Source: Nitrospira sp.
GTDB lineage: Bacteria > Nitrospirota > Nitrospiria > Nitrospirales > Nitrospiraceae
DNA: 64,000 bases
NCBI GenBank assembly: GCA_029881435.1
Contig: JAOUMR010000002.1
Span: 1 to 64,000 of the forward strand
Direction: 5' to 3'
Position numbers and translations under genes: made by a program. Of this stretch, positions 10,201 through 17,483 are shown one piece after another. Each line of letters opens with the position of its first letter. Position 1 is the first letter of the stretch. The notes beneath the pieces were generated by a model. The model was not told the origin of the DNA. It saw only the letters and a program-made list of their open reading frames with translations, and did no database searches.

Positions 10201-10457
10201 CGCTGCTCGGCGCGTTTTCCCTGTACCAGTCTGCCAGCCAGGCGAAGGCCGCGATGCTGGCCGGACTCAATCGACAAATCGTGCAGACTTTGGGGATCGG
10301 CAAGGACCATGACGTGCGCGTGAAACAAATCCAGCACGTCATCAGAGAAGTGGAGGACAATGAACAAGGGGCCTTCGTGCCATTCTATCAACAGCCGGTG
10401 GTCGAATCGTCCCTCTATGGTCTCGTGGCGCTGCTGCAGTATCTCTATTTAAGGTAA
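7233..10457 (+). CDS. Large membrane protein of unknown function with exported N-terminal domain
   Basis: I do not recognise a named family for this 1074-residue protein. An N-terminal transmembrane anchor (about residues 10-28) is followed by about 630 residues that should face the periplasm. This part alternates beta-strand and helix motifs such as TVLLVTTAGGPYV, AVILIGEWDSFYGRALP and RAIGIFGTDPYDSLLIIKALRP, with ATFFTVDLDAR-like text (AIFFTVDLDARHLHPSEYKW), which suggests a two-lobed periplasmic-binding-protein-like fold (inference). From about residue 665 there are roughly six hydrophobic segments, a charged loop, and a basic cytoplasmic-looking tail. Ten bases separate it from the downstream hydrolase gene, so they are probably cotranscribed. 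A receptor or signalling role is possible but not shown. The coding region is intact over more than 3 kb. Confidence 0.75.
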   Translation: MAKKQNDSKIAVAGALTIVLALAGVVLVKEPLRSSRPVGTGLEMKPTIEEQTVRARLWEDPVAAVQRGMREARANRQASDPPLRLLQRVRALRQALADRVLQGQHPTVLLVTTAGGPYVENTESRLRDRYAVGTALSVGCYVPEREGQLSFVEWDPQSPTPALPYEWYRLRRTKVCGEQGARSESVLVVWFPDEALSRGLLASLTSFSQALVCQESETRSDCLLTNDTRKLIRLNPRLQRAVTFKIIGPRDSSAFRALLTEVGTSYAAPHEGIGAWPNAEGWIDLYSPWSSAMKGLLAYGLKTESGTGTGCTTYESCEQEFSRRLADAHIRLAYDIGSDDRLFESLVEELERRQVRLGWDAVILIGEWDSFYGRALPIEFRAAACRKVATFSEGDLNLIQVPVAIKNWCSTVSHALDLQIQRPTDYESLLLNVFRYSYVSGLDGEVSGEDKGKVVRSDKFQDDQRDRPEGSSQIDYVRALVNRIHEEGEGARAIGIFGTDPYDSLLIIKALRPAFPHAIFFTVDLDARHLHPSEYKWTRNMVIASPFGLQLESGLQRDVPPFRSSYQTSVYFATLQAVGHVVCQRENRSEAASGPCTDSYHVSLTSENRLYDAGSHPRLFEVGRSGAVDLSVVEKEAVRTVHPLRPDLDYTEGYGQLKQGTGFDNAAVAASGAVVFALVVIVAWSNKRLWSGIERRPRLLGTTALVLVTSFAVFGLAGGATALFANHDEGEPFSWTAGVSIWPSELLRLLVVVLAALLFVKGARDLQKNGDHIGEKFRFKDTSGRHRFSAKTFWTNLQRAYNPSLTKTPPTVDQAWVWYHEASRLSQGMARTTVLFVLYLAAIWAIGYFVLPDEYIHPCRGLLSCRVDWFMTLASVSVVVLLNLAVFDAVMLCRRWIGWVTASTGGWSDQVQDEYLREYGLGAAQKTEFDKLKYLAVVDLIAQRTEVVNRLIRYPFITLLIMIAARNEYFDIWNYPLLLLLSWSVNVLLALLGAFSLYQSASQAKAAMLAGLNRQIVQTLGIGKDHDVRVKQIQHVIREVEDNEQGAFVPFYQQPVVESSLYGLVALLQYLYLR

Positions 10458-10467
10458 GGGAGTTCGA

Positions 10468-11184
10468 ATGCAAGAACGCCTACTCGGTGGACTAAAGGTA
10501 CGACTCGCCGGCGGCATCGATGGAGTGGGTGGGGGCGACGGCCCAGTGGTCATGCTGCTCCATGGGTTCGGCGCGCCGGGAGACGATCTGGTACCGCTCG
10601 CCGACGTGATGGATGCACCCAGAGAAACCAGATGGCTCTTTCCCGAAGCGCCGCTTTCACTCAATATAGGTTTGGGTGATTCACGCGCCTGGTGGATCAT
10701 CGACTTTGCGCGCATTCAAGCCGATCGAGAAGCAGGCCGCATTCGTGATTTGTCGGTCGAGGTTCCGCAGGGCCTGGCATTGGCACGTGAGCGTTTTCTC
10801 ACGTTTCTCAAGGAACTCCCGCGACAGCTCCCAATCAACTACTCAAAGACGGTCATCGGTGGGTTCTCACAGGGAGCCATGCTCACGTGCGACGCGGTGC
10901 TCCATACCGATTATCCATTCGCCGGGTTGGTTCAGCTGTCTGGGAACTTGTTGGCTCAGGCGGTCTGGAGTCCACTTATGCCGAAGCGCAAAGGGTTGTC
11001 GGTCTTCCAGAGTCACGGCACGGAGGATGACATCCTTCCGCATATCGGGGCAGAGCGTCTTCGTGATGCGTTGAATCAGGCGGGCCTTGCCGTCGACTGG
11101 CACAGCTTCCGAGGCGGACACGAGATTCCTGAACCGGTCTTGCAACGACTGGGTATGTTCATCACACAGAGACTTTCGGCATGA
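10468..11184 (+). CDS. Alpha/beta hydrolase, phospholipase/carboxylesterase type
   Basis: This 238-residue cytoplasmic serine hydrolase resembles the YpfH/carboxylesterase group. An oxyanion-type motif LLHGFGAPGDD (about 30-40) is followed by the nucleophile elbow GFSQG with Ser134, then HGTEDDILP with the acid residue near 187 and GGHEIP with His218, giving a complete Ser-Asp-His triad. It likely cleaves acyl esters or lysophospholipids; the substrate is unknown. It lies ten bases after the 1074-residue membrane protein and overlaps the next hydrolase by four bases (ATGA), so these genes form one operon. Confidence 0.88.
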   Translation: MQERLLGGLKVRLAGGIDGVGGGDGPVVMLLHGFGAPGDDLVPLADVMDAPRETRWLFPEAPLSLNIGLGDSRAWWIIDFARIQADREAGRIRDLSVEVPQGLALARERFLTFLKELPRQLPINYSKTVIGGFSQGAMLTCDAVLHTDYPFAGLVQLSGNLLAQAVWSPLMPKRKGLSVFQSHGTEDDILPHIGAERLRDALNQAGLAVDWHSFRGGHEIPEPVLQRLGMFITQRLSA

Positions 11185-11933
11185 CCAGGCAGCCCTTCGA
11201 ACTCACGGGCGCAGACGGTAAACGCATCAAGGGGGATCGTGTCGAGGGGACAACTCGGCAGGTGCTCTTCATCACTGGCTTTCTCTCCAAGCGTTGGGGC
11301 AACAAGAGCAAGGCGTTGGCGCACTGGTGCCAGGAGCGAGGGTGGGGATTCTGTTGTTATGACGTGCGCGGGTTCGGTGACTCCGACGGGCAATTCACGG
11401 ACTACACCCTCTCAGATTGGATTGCCGATGCGCGGACAGTCCTGGAATCCATGAAATCGGGTCCGCCCGTTACTATCGTCGGGAATTCGCTCGGCAGTTG
11501 GATCGCTTGGCTGGTTGCGCAGGAGTTCCCCAGCGTCGAAGAACTCATCCTGATTGCACCCGCGTTCAACATGATGGGCGAGCGAGCCAAAACCATCTCC
11601 AAAGATCGTCTTCATGACTGGCATACCGCTGGATGGATGCCCTGGGATGATGACTCGCTACACAAAGACTGGCTGTTGGCATGGAAATGGGTGGAAGAAA
11701 GCGAGCAGTATTGGGCCAAAACCTTTGACATCCGCCGTCACGTGAAGACGGCGATTCTCCATGGATTGGACGACGCCGTCATCCCACCAGAGGGCAGTCG
11801 GCGCTTTGCCAATGAACTGCGCCGTCGTGAACCGAGCTGTCCGCTTGATCTCCGGCTGATTCCCGGCGACCATCGGCTGAGCAGCCCGGAACACCTAGAG
11901 TTGTTTCGACGATTAGTGATGAGGGAAGTCTGA
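11181..11933 (+). CDS. Alpha/beta hydrolase
   Basis: A 250-residue alpha/beta-hydrolase with the nucleophile elbow GNSLGSW (Ser103), GLDDAVIP carrying the acidic residue near 197, and GDHRLS with His231 as the general base. The N-terminal block VLFITGFLSKRWGNKSKAL and YDVRGFGDSDG is typical of palmitoyl-protein-thioesterase-like or BAAT-like small hydrolases. Its start overlaps the stop of the preceding hydrolase by four bases, and its stop overlaps the start of the small zinc-ribbon-like gene (TGATG), so translation of the three is probably coupled. The substrate is unknown. Confidence 0.86.
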   Translation: MTRQPFELTGADGKRIKGDRVEGTTRQVLFITGFLSKRWGNKSKALAHWCQERGWGFCCYDVRGFGDSDGQFTDYTLSDWIADARTVLESMKSGPPVTIVGNSLGSWIAWLVAQEFPSVEELILIAPAFNMMGERAKTISKDRLHDWHTAGWMPWDDDSLHKDWLLAWKWVEESEQYWAKTFDIRRHVKTAILHGLDDAVIPPEGSRRFANELRRREPSCPLDLRLIPGDHRLSSPEHLELFRRLVMREV

Positions 11934-12100
11934 TGCTGGTATTGATTCACAAAGAATGCGGTGGCCCGGCGCTCGACGAGTCGCCAGTTGGGGAGGTCTG
12001 TGCGATTCCAGTGGATCGCTTTCCCTTCTCCTGCTTCACCTGCCTGGAAGAGATCCTCGACGAGTCAGAGGTGCGGTTATCGGAAGAGTTGGGGATTTAG
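11933..12100 (+). CDS. Small zinc-ribbon-like protein, 55 residues
   Basis: This gene is too short for the ORF track. It starts at an ATG inside the TGATG overlap with the preceding hydrolase and ends at TAG 12098-12100. The product MLVLIHKECGGPA... has His6-x2-Cys9 and a second knuckle Cys34-x2-Cys37 (CFTC), the spacing of a small zinc ribbon, and an acidic C-terminus (EEILDESEVRLSEELGI). The coupled start and the paired metal-binding residues make it likely to be real. A role as partner or cofactor of the adjacent hydrolases is only an inference. Confidence 0.6.
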   Translation: MLVLIHKECGGPALDESPVGEVCAIPVDRFPFSCFTCLEEILDESEVRLSEELGI

Positions 12101-12152
12101 CGGATTCCCAGCCATAGAACAGGTCACCGACACATATACTCTATCCTCAGCT

Positions 12153-13370
12153 TTAGCCGACTGGTGTCCGCACATGCTCAGGCCGGAGTCCAAGGCCGAT
12201 CATCCGGCCGGGGATGCGGCGAAGGAAAGGGAATCGTGCCATCAGCCGGAGGGCATAGGGGGGCGTCATCTGAACCTTGCTATCCAGTACCTGTCTGATG
12301 ATGCGGTTCTGGACGATCAGCTGGACTCGTTGCGTCATCTCGGTCGGCCAGGCGCGTCGCGCTTGCACCTTGGCCAAATCCGCTTCGGTCACTCGGCCGT
12401 CGCGCAACGGTTGGGCAAGCACATTCGCCGCTGCCACTGCATCCTGAATGGCCAGGTTGATGCCGACGCCCCCGACCGGCGACATGGCATGGGCCGCGTC
12501 TCCAATACAAAGGAGGCCGGGCTTATACCATTGCCGCAACCGATCGACTTGCACGGTCAGCAATTTAATCGGTTCCCAGTCCTGCAGCTCGTGAACGCGG
12601 TCTGCGGCAAACGGGGCGAGCTTTGCGATACTCTCGCGGAATGGCGGAAGGCCTTGCGCTGGAACCTCGGCAAGTGTGCCCTTGGCAATGATGAAGCCGC
12701 ACTGCCAATAGTCACCACGATTCAACATGATGAAGATGCGACCGGCATCGAAGCGGCCCATCGGATCGACCGGGTCGTCAGCCCTGCGTGATAACCGAAA
12801 CCAGAGCACATCCATCGGGGCGCCGAATTCTTGTACCGACAATCCCGCTCTCTTACGGACAATCGAATGTCGGCCATCGGCTCCCACGACGAGTGCGGTG
12901 CGCACGTATAGCGGCCCCATTGCCGTTTCGGCGCGAAGCCCGACGACCGAACCGTTGCTCTCAATCAGGTCCGTCACCTCGGCGCTCATGCGTACCTGAA
13001 AGGTGGGATACTGGCTCCCCACGTCCACGAGAAAATTAAGGAAATCCCACTGCGGCATGAAAGCGATGTATCGACATCGGGTTGGCACGTGAGAGAAATC
13101 CGCCACCGTGAACTCCAGATCGCCGAACCGTGCGTTGATCCGCATCACCTTCTGGTGAGGCAATCGCAGGAATCGTTCAAGCACCCCCAGCTCGTGCATA
13201 ATTTCTAAGGTCGAGGGGTGCAAGGTGTCGCCGCGAAAATCACGCAGAAAGTCTGCATGCTTCTCAAGGACGAGCACCGACACGCCGGCCCGGTCCAGCA
13301 GCAGGCCCAACATCATGCCGGCCGGTCCTCCGCCGGCGATGCAGCACTGAACTGAGATGGTTTCGGGCAT
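12153..13370 (-). CDS. FAD-dependent monooxygenase (UbiH/PHBH-like)
   Basis: A 405-residue flavoprotein hydroxylase of the group A type. The Rossmann dinucleotide-binding motif CCIAGGGPAGMMLGLLLDRAG starts at residue 9, the family DG motif appears as VVGADGRHSIVRKRAG, and the FAD ribityl-binding motif is GLLCIGDAAHAMSPVGGVGINLAIQDA. This class uses NAD(P)H and oxygen to hydroxylate aromatic or polyketide-like substrates; a ubiquinone-type or secondary-metabolite substrate cannot be told apart here. The gene converges on the small zinc-ribbon gene and lies just downstream of the truncated HepT remnant. All cofactor motifs are intact. Confidence 0.88.
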   Translation of the reverse strand: MPETISVQCCIAGGGPAGMMLGLLLDRAGVSVLVLEKHADFLRDFRGDTLHPSTLEIMHELGVLERFLRLPHQKVMRINARFGDLEFTVADFSHVPTRCRYIAFMPQWDFLNFLVDVGSQYPTFQVRMSAEVTDLIESNGSVVGLRAETAMGPLYVRTALVVGADGRHSIVRKRAGLSVQEFGAPMDVLWFRLSRRADDPVDPMGRFDAGRIFIMLNRGDYWQCGFIIAKGTLAEVPAQGLPPFRESIAKLAPFAADRVHELQDWEPIKLLTVQVDRLRQWYKPGLLCIGDAAHAMSPVGGVGINLAIQDAVAAANVLAQPLRDGRVTEADLAKVQARRAWPTEMTQRVQLIVQNRIIRQVLDSKVQMTPPYALRLMARFPFLRRIPGRMIGLGLRPEHVRTPVG

Positions 13371-13425
13371 CAGATCTCCGAGCGTAGATGGAGAAAGCGG
13401 GGAGGGAGGATTATAAGCTGAAAAT

Positions 13426-13524
13426 TCACAATTGGAGAGTCACTGCCAGGCTGGATTCGGAGTAGTTGAGAATGTGCTGAATGGCGTCCCGAATGTGGAA
13501 GAGGTAGATGCGATCGTCCTTCAT
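13426..13524 (-). pseudogene. Truncated HepT-like (DUF86, HEPN) toxin
   Basis: Starting at an ATG that overlaps the stop of the MNT nucleotidyltransferase gene by four bases (ATGA), the reading frame gives MKDDRIYLFHIRDAIQHILNY, which matches the first helix of DUF86/HepT toxins, but a stop follows after 32 codons. Full-length HepT is about 110-150 residues and needs the later R-x4-6-H active-site motif, which is missing. No continuation was found in the other frames before the monooxygenase gene. It is most likely a dead remnant, though a short peptide could still be made. Confidence 0.6.
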
Positions 13525-13820
13525 AGTGGGACGGCTTCGGCCTGGATACGTTCTTTGAGATAGGGGCTGAGACCTTCATCTGTGAGGACATCGACTTTGC
13601 GCTGCAGGACGGATTCCAGTTCCTGAGTCAGTTCAATCAAATCCAATAGGCTGCGTCCGTTGTCCATCTGCACCAAGAGATCAATGTCGCTGGCTGGCCC
13701 TGCTTCCCCTCGGGCAATCGATCCAAAGACACGGACATGGCGCGCGCCATGAAGTGCGGCGAGTCGGAGGATATCGGTTCGCTTGATCTTAAGAACGTCC
13801 ATGGTGACCATGGTCTGCAA
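13521..13820 (-). CDS. MNT-type minimal nucleotidyltransferase (HEPN/MNT antitoxin-like)
   Basis: A 99-residue minimal nucleotidyltransferase. The catalytic signature GSIARGEAGPASDIDLLV (G-S-x(n)-D-x-D) is present and complete. Proteins of this type act as antitoxins of HEPN toxins, in known cases by adenylylating a tyrosine of the toxin. The toxin partner immediately downstream is truncated after 32 codons, so the module is probably inactive or the MNT acts elsewhere. The true start may be MDVLKIKR at 13802 or the upstream ATG at 13811. A second MNT gene with a damaged partner lies 3 kb away. Confidence 0.82.
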   Translation of the reverse strand: MQTMVTMDVLKIKRTDILRLAALHGARHVRVFGSIARGEAGPASDIDLLVQMDNGRSLLDLIELTQELESVLQRKVDVLTDEGLSPYLKERIQAEAVPL

Positions 13821-13878
13821 TCTGATGCTTGAGGACCAGGATACTGGTTTGTTCCGATCCTGACAAGCATTCCAGGCG

Positions 13879-15791
13879 TCACGGTGTAAAGCCGGCCTGC
13901 ACGCGATCCAAAGCGGCCAAGAGGGCGGCGCGATCGTTGGCCTTCACGACCGCGAACAGTTCCATGAGCCACGCGCGGTAGGGAGCAAAGACCTGCTCCT
14001 TTTGGACATAGTGTGTTGTTCCATCAAAACTCCAGTCAGCATGAAAACTCTCGGGTTGTCCTGAGACGAATGCCCACAGTTCTTGGAGTTTCTGAGGAAC
14101 GGCGTTGGCCTTCTTGAGTGCCAGAGCAGTGACAATCTCCAGGACACGAAGCCCAACCGCAGAACTGAGATCCAGGTCAGGCTTCTTCAGTAGCTCTCCG
14201 AGACGGCCGTCGGCGTCGGCATAACGCCCCGTTGTCAGGTACGCTTCTACGAAATTGGCTTGAGCAGACAAGTCGGTTGGATACCGCTCTACCCATTGTT
14301 TCGATAATTCAAAAGCCGATGTATACGCAAAGAGCTTCTCATGATAGACGGCGTTTGCCGTCTGATAGGCCTCGCTATAGTCCGGATACAGCGTCAGCAC
14401 ATTTCGATAAGACTCCGCGGCGGATGGCCAGTCTTCAAGTAAAAAGGCGGCTTTTGCCAAGTTGTTATGAGTCTGTGCCCATCCTTCCGGCAAATGCTCG
14501 CGTGTGCGGACCGTGAGGGCGGCGCGAAAGGCGGTCACGGCGTCAGCGAGGAGCTGGGTGCCGGCCTCCCCCCGGTGCGAATTCCTTGGTTCTTCAGCAC
14601 GTTGCCGAGATTGTTCTCGATGGCAGCCCAGGACTCTGGAAACGCCGACTTCGTATAGACCGTCTGTGCCTCCTTGAATCTGTTTGCCGCCTCTGCCAAG
14701 TTTTCCTGAATGGCGGCATCTATCGTTCGGATGCCGATTCCAGAATTCGCTAGGCCTATTTCCCACTGCATGTCGGCCCAGATGGTTGGCAGGTCCTTCT
14801 TCTCCGCATAACTGAGGCCTTCCTTATAGGCTTTAAGAGCCTCGTCGAATTGATAGCTGGCATAATAGGTATCACCGGTTGCCCTGAACTCGGCTACCAC
14901 TTCCTCAGTTAGCTTGATCAGCTGGCGTCTCGCTTCTTCCAACTGGGCCGGTGTGGACTTGTCCGAGGGCGCTTTCACGGAGAGTGCGTCATGACTGCCT
15001 CGTGGTTCGATATCAGATGAGAATCGCGTGAGTGGGCCTGTGATACGGATGATGTCACCTGAGCCGTATGCGAATGAGGGTTCATCTTGACGGTCGATTT
15101 CCGAGTGACCTTTCGAAAGGGATTCAACCTCCTGCCGCTGCTTCTTCAGCAGTTCCACCTTGCTGGTCGCATGTTGCTCGCAGCGTGCAGCAGCCTGTTT
15201 TAAGTCCTTTCGATAGACTGCGGCGAGGCACTGCTTACCCAAGTCGCTCGATTGCTTGTATTGCTTGACGAGGGCGGTAATCTTTGCGACAACCTCTCCC
15301 TCTTGAAGTCCATGTTCGGTCGCATATTCCTTCACCACCCGCTCCGGATCGACCTCTCCTGCCTTCCCGTCCGGGTTGACCTGGCTCTTCAGCTTCTCCG
15401 GCAGGTTCTCCAAGAATCTTTCGAGTTGTGCGGGAGACAGAAATTCCGAAGAGTCCACCGGCGAGAGGAGAATGTCACTTGTGAGGTCTTTCTTTAGCTC
15501 CAGTTTACCACCGACCGGTGTGGCGATCGCCCAGCCCTTGCGCTTGACAAAGAGCACGATGGTTTGCCCGATTTGATAGGCATCGGGCACCAGCACACGA
15601 TAGCCCCCATCCGATTGCGTCATATAGGGATTGCCGACGTTCACGATCCACACCTGGGCGCCAACGGCCAGCTTCTTTGTTCCTGCGTGGTTTTCCAGCA
15701 CTTGGCCCTGTAATCACTGTTCGGCGCGCGCAAGTCCCACCGGATTCATGAGTACTAACAAGAGCACGGCTATGTAGGTGACCCTGCGCAT
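13879..15791 (-). pseudogene. Exported TPR-repeat protein gene, broken by one nonsense codon and one frameshift
   Basis: Three pieces of one gene can be read. From ATG 15791 (TAATG overlap with the TIR gene stop) come a signal peptide MRRVTYIAVLLLVLMNPVGLARAEQ and an in-frame TGA at 15714-15716. The same frame then continues LQGQVLENHAGTKKLAVGAQVW, a carboxypeptidase-regulatory-like beta-sandwich, and TPR-type helices. At a run of six C (14568-14573; G on the coding strand) the frame is lost; adding one G restores GIRTGGEAGTQLLADAVTAFRAALTV and the TPR region runs to the stop at 13879. The track shows this as ORFs 14535-15701 and 13879-14766. The intact product would be about 637 residues and exported. 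Either real decay or sequence errors could explain it; two independent lesions favour decay. Confidence 0.75.
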
Positions 15792-16747
15792 TACTCACCC
15801 TTCTCCATGGGAAAACGTAAGTACGTGTTCCCTAAGTTGGCGTAGTTCGAGTAGGTCTTGTAGCCATTCTTCTGGGCTGTGAACTTCACCTGAGCCTGCT
15901 TCTGGCTGGTGACGCGAAAACCAAACGATCCATCGGCTTCCGTTTTTTTCTTCAGGTCGAAATCTGGCAGGGAGACGACGACATCTGGCAGGGGTTCACC
16001 GGTTGCTTCGTCCAGCACAGTTCCTGCGAGCTGTTGCTCGAAGGGCACAGGCGGTTGCTCTGAGGGCACAGTTGGAGGAGGTGGCCCACTGCACTTCGCT
16101 GGGAGATCCAAGGTGAGTCCCACAGCGGTGAGAATGGCCACGGCTAGGCTAGCCAGGGTTTGCCATCTCTCGACGAGCGGTTTGGGTTTTTCAGGCACGC
16201 CCGCGGTCGAGGGCTCATTGTGAATATGGATATCGCCTGCGGCCTGGTAGACGTTCCCTTGCACGGTCCATTGCTGTTGGGCGAAGACCATCTTCGCTTG
16301 GGCTAGCACAGCTGTTTCCTCTGTCGCAGTAATCTCGCTCAGCTGGCGGATGACCGGTTCGCGTCTTTGTACATCGGCAAGAGGAGCGGCTTGCAGGGAT
16401 GTGATGAGTCTTGCGACATCTTCCAGGCGATACCCATGAAATGTCTTAAGAGAGGCGGGGAGCGGTGTCTCGTCCAGCAGGCATGGCACGATGGTTTTCT
16501 TCAGCGCGATGGCCGTGCACCATTCAAACTCGACGAAGTGGGAAGCGGCAGAGTTCTTCGACCAGGCGAGGAGAAACACATCCTGATCGGCAATGGCCTC
16601 GCCCAAGACCTTCGGCCACTTCTGCCCGCCATAAATCTTGTCTTGGTCACGCCAGATGGAAATCTCGGGATGGGCGGTGAGCTGGGCTTCCAGCTGCTCG
16701 ATGAGGGGAAGGTCTGCTCGGGAATAGCTCAAGAAGACGGTCGGCAT
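15791..16747 (-). CDS. TIR-domain membrane protein with carboxypeptidase-regulatory-like domain
   Basis: The start at 16747 is chosen because AGGA lies eight bases upstream and the TIR fold begins at once (MPTVFLSYSRADLP); the tracked ORF is 20 codons longer. The 318-residue protein has a TIR domain (about 1-125, with the conserved WRD and the EFEWCTAIALKKTIVPCLLD block including the Glu typical of NAD-cleaving TIRs), a beta-rich motif WTVQGNVYQAAGDIHIH, one transmembrane segment (WQTLASLAVAILTAVGLTLDL) and a C-terminal AGTVLDEATGEPLPDVVVSL domain of the CarboxypepD_reg type. The QGNVYQAAGDI motif resembles short repeats seen in bacterial NLR-like signalling proteins (inference). It forms an operon with the broken TPR gene, which carries the same beta-sandwich type. 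Confidence 0.82.
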   Translation of the reverse strand: MPTVFLSYSRADLPLIEQLEAQLTAHPEISIWRDQDKIYGGQKWPKVLGEAIADQDVFLLAWSKNSAASHFVEFEWCTAIALKKTIVPCLLDETPLPASLKTFHGYRLEDVARLITSLQAAPLADVQRREPVIRQLSEITATEETAVLAQAKMVFAQQQWTVQGNVYQAAGDIHIHNEPSTAGVPEKPKPLVERWQTLASLAVAILTAVGLTLDLPAKCSGPPPPTVPSEQPPVPFEQQLAGTVLDEATGEPLPDVVVSLPDFDLKKKTEADGSFGFRVTSQKQAQVKFTAQKNGYKTYSNYANLGNTYLRFPMEKGE

Positions 16748-16950
16748 CTGAGGCATCCTAAGTAGGAAAGCGGAGGGTACCATACCGCAAAGCTTACGAC
16801 TGCTCAAGGCAGTAGGCTCACGGAGGATAGGCTGTGTTGGCGTGGGTCGAAAACCTCCTGCGCACTTCCCTCACTTCAGCAGCTGCAATTGGCCTCTCAG
16901 TTTGACAGTCCTCAGGTGAAGCTCTACGCTCAACGCTGGAGGAGACGCCT

Positions 16951-17277
16951 GTGGAACCTATCGTGGAACAACCAATCATCGAAGAATTCAAGCGACGCGT
17001 TGAAGCACGATTCCCCGGGGAGCTGGTTCGATTGATGATCTTTGGATCAAAAGTTCGGAGGGAGGCGACTCCTGAATCCGATGTAGACCTTCGCGTGGTG
17101 ATGCAATCCGAGAACTGGCGGCTCGGGGATGAGATCCGCGGCGTGGGCTATGCGCTGGAATTAGAACATGGAGTCGTCTTGTCGATTCCGGTGATCAGTC
17201 AGAACCACTACGAACGGCTGCGCACCAACGGGACGCAGTTTTTCCATGCCTTGGAGCAAGAAGGCGTCGTGGTATGA
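16951..17277 (+). CDS. MNT-type nucleotidyltransferase
   Basis: A 108-residue minimal nucleotidyltransferase with the motif FGSKVRREATPESDVDLRVVM, keeping the G-S and D-x-D residues. Proteins of this size act as partners of HEPN-domain proteins in toxin-antitoxin pairs. The last codons overlap the start of the next ORF by four bases (ATGA), the classic MNT-HEPN arrangement, but that partner is degenerate. It differs clearly from the other MNT protein at 13521, so it is a separate module and not a local duplication. Confidence 0.8.
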   Translation: MEPIVEQPIIEEFKRRVEARFPGELVRLMIFGSKVRREATPESDVDLRVVMQSENWRLGDEIRGVGYALELEHGVVLSIPVISQNHYERLRTNGTQFFHALEQEGVVV

Positions 17278-17483
17278 CGGCGACGCCTCCGCGCGAAGAA
17301 ATCCAGAAAGAATTTCTTCGAGCAGAACAGGCGCTTCGGGCTGCTCAGGGTAGAAAAAGAAAGACCGGCTATTTACTTAGAGGTTGTTGCGGTCGCCAGC
17401 ATCCGTGTCTTCCTATTCGTGACTCGCGTCGCGAATCTGAAGCGTGCGGAAGTAGGTTCAGTAGAAGCCGCGGTCGCGTGTGA
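17274..17483 (+). pseudogene. Truncated HEPN-domain partner
   Basis: The ORF overlaps the MNT stop by four bases and begins MTATPPREEIQKEFLRAEQALRAAQ, which looks like the first helix of a HEPN protein. After about 25 residues the sequence turns into a Arg/Cys-rich stretch with no HEPN character and no R-x4-6-H motif, and ends at 17483 overlapping the end of vapC on the other strand. The break lies just beside vapC, so insertion or recombination of VapBC into this module is a plausible cause (inference). Confidence 0.55.

Noticed and set aside
15714-15716. TGA in the TPR gene as a selenocysteine codon
   Set aside because: It sits directly after the signal peptide, not in a redox motif; no selenocysteine insertion hairpin or sel genes are seen nearby, and the same gene has a second lesion.
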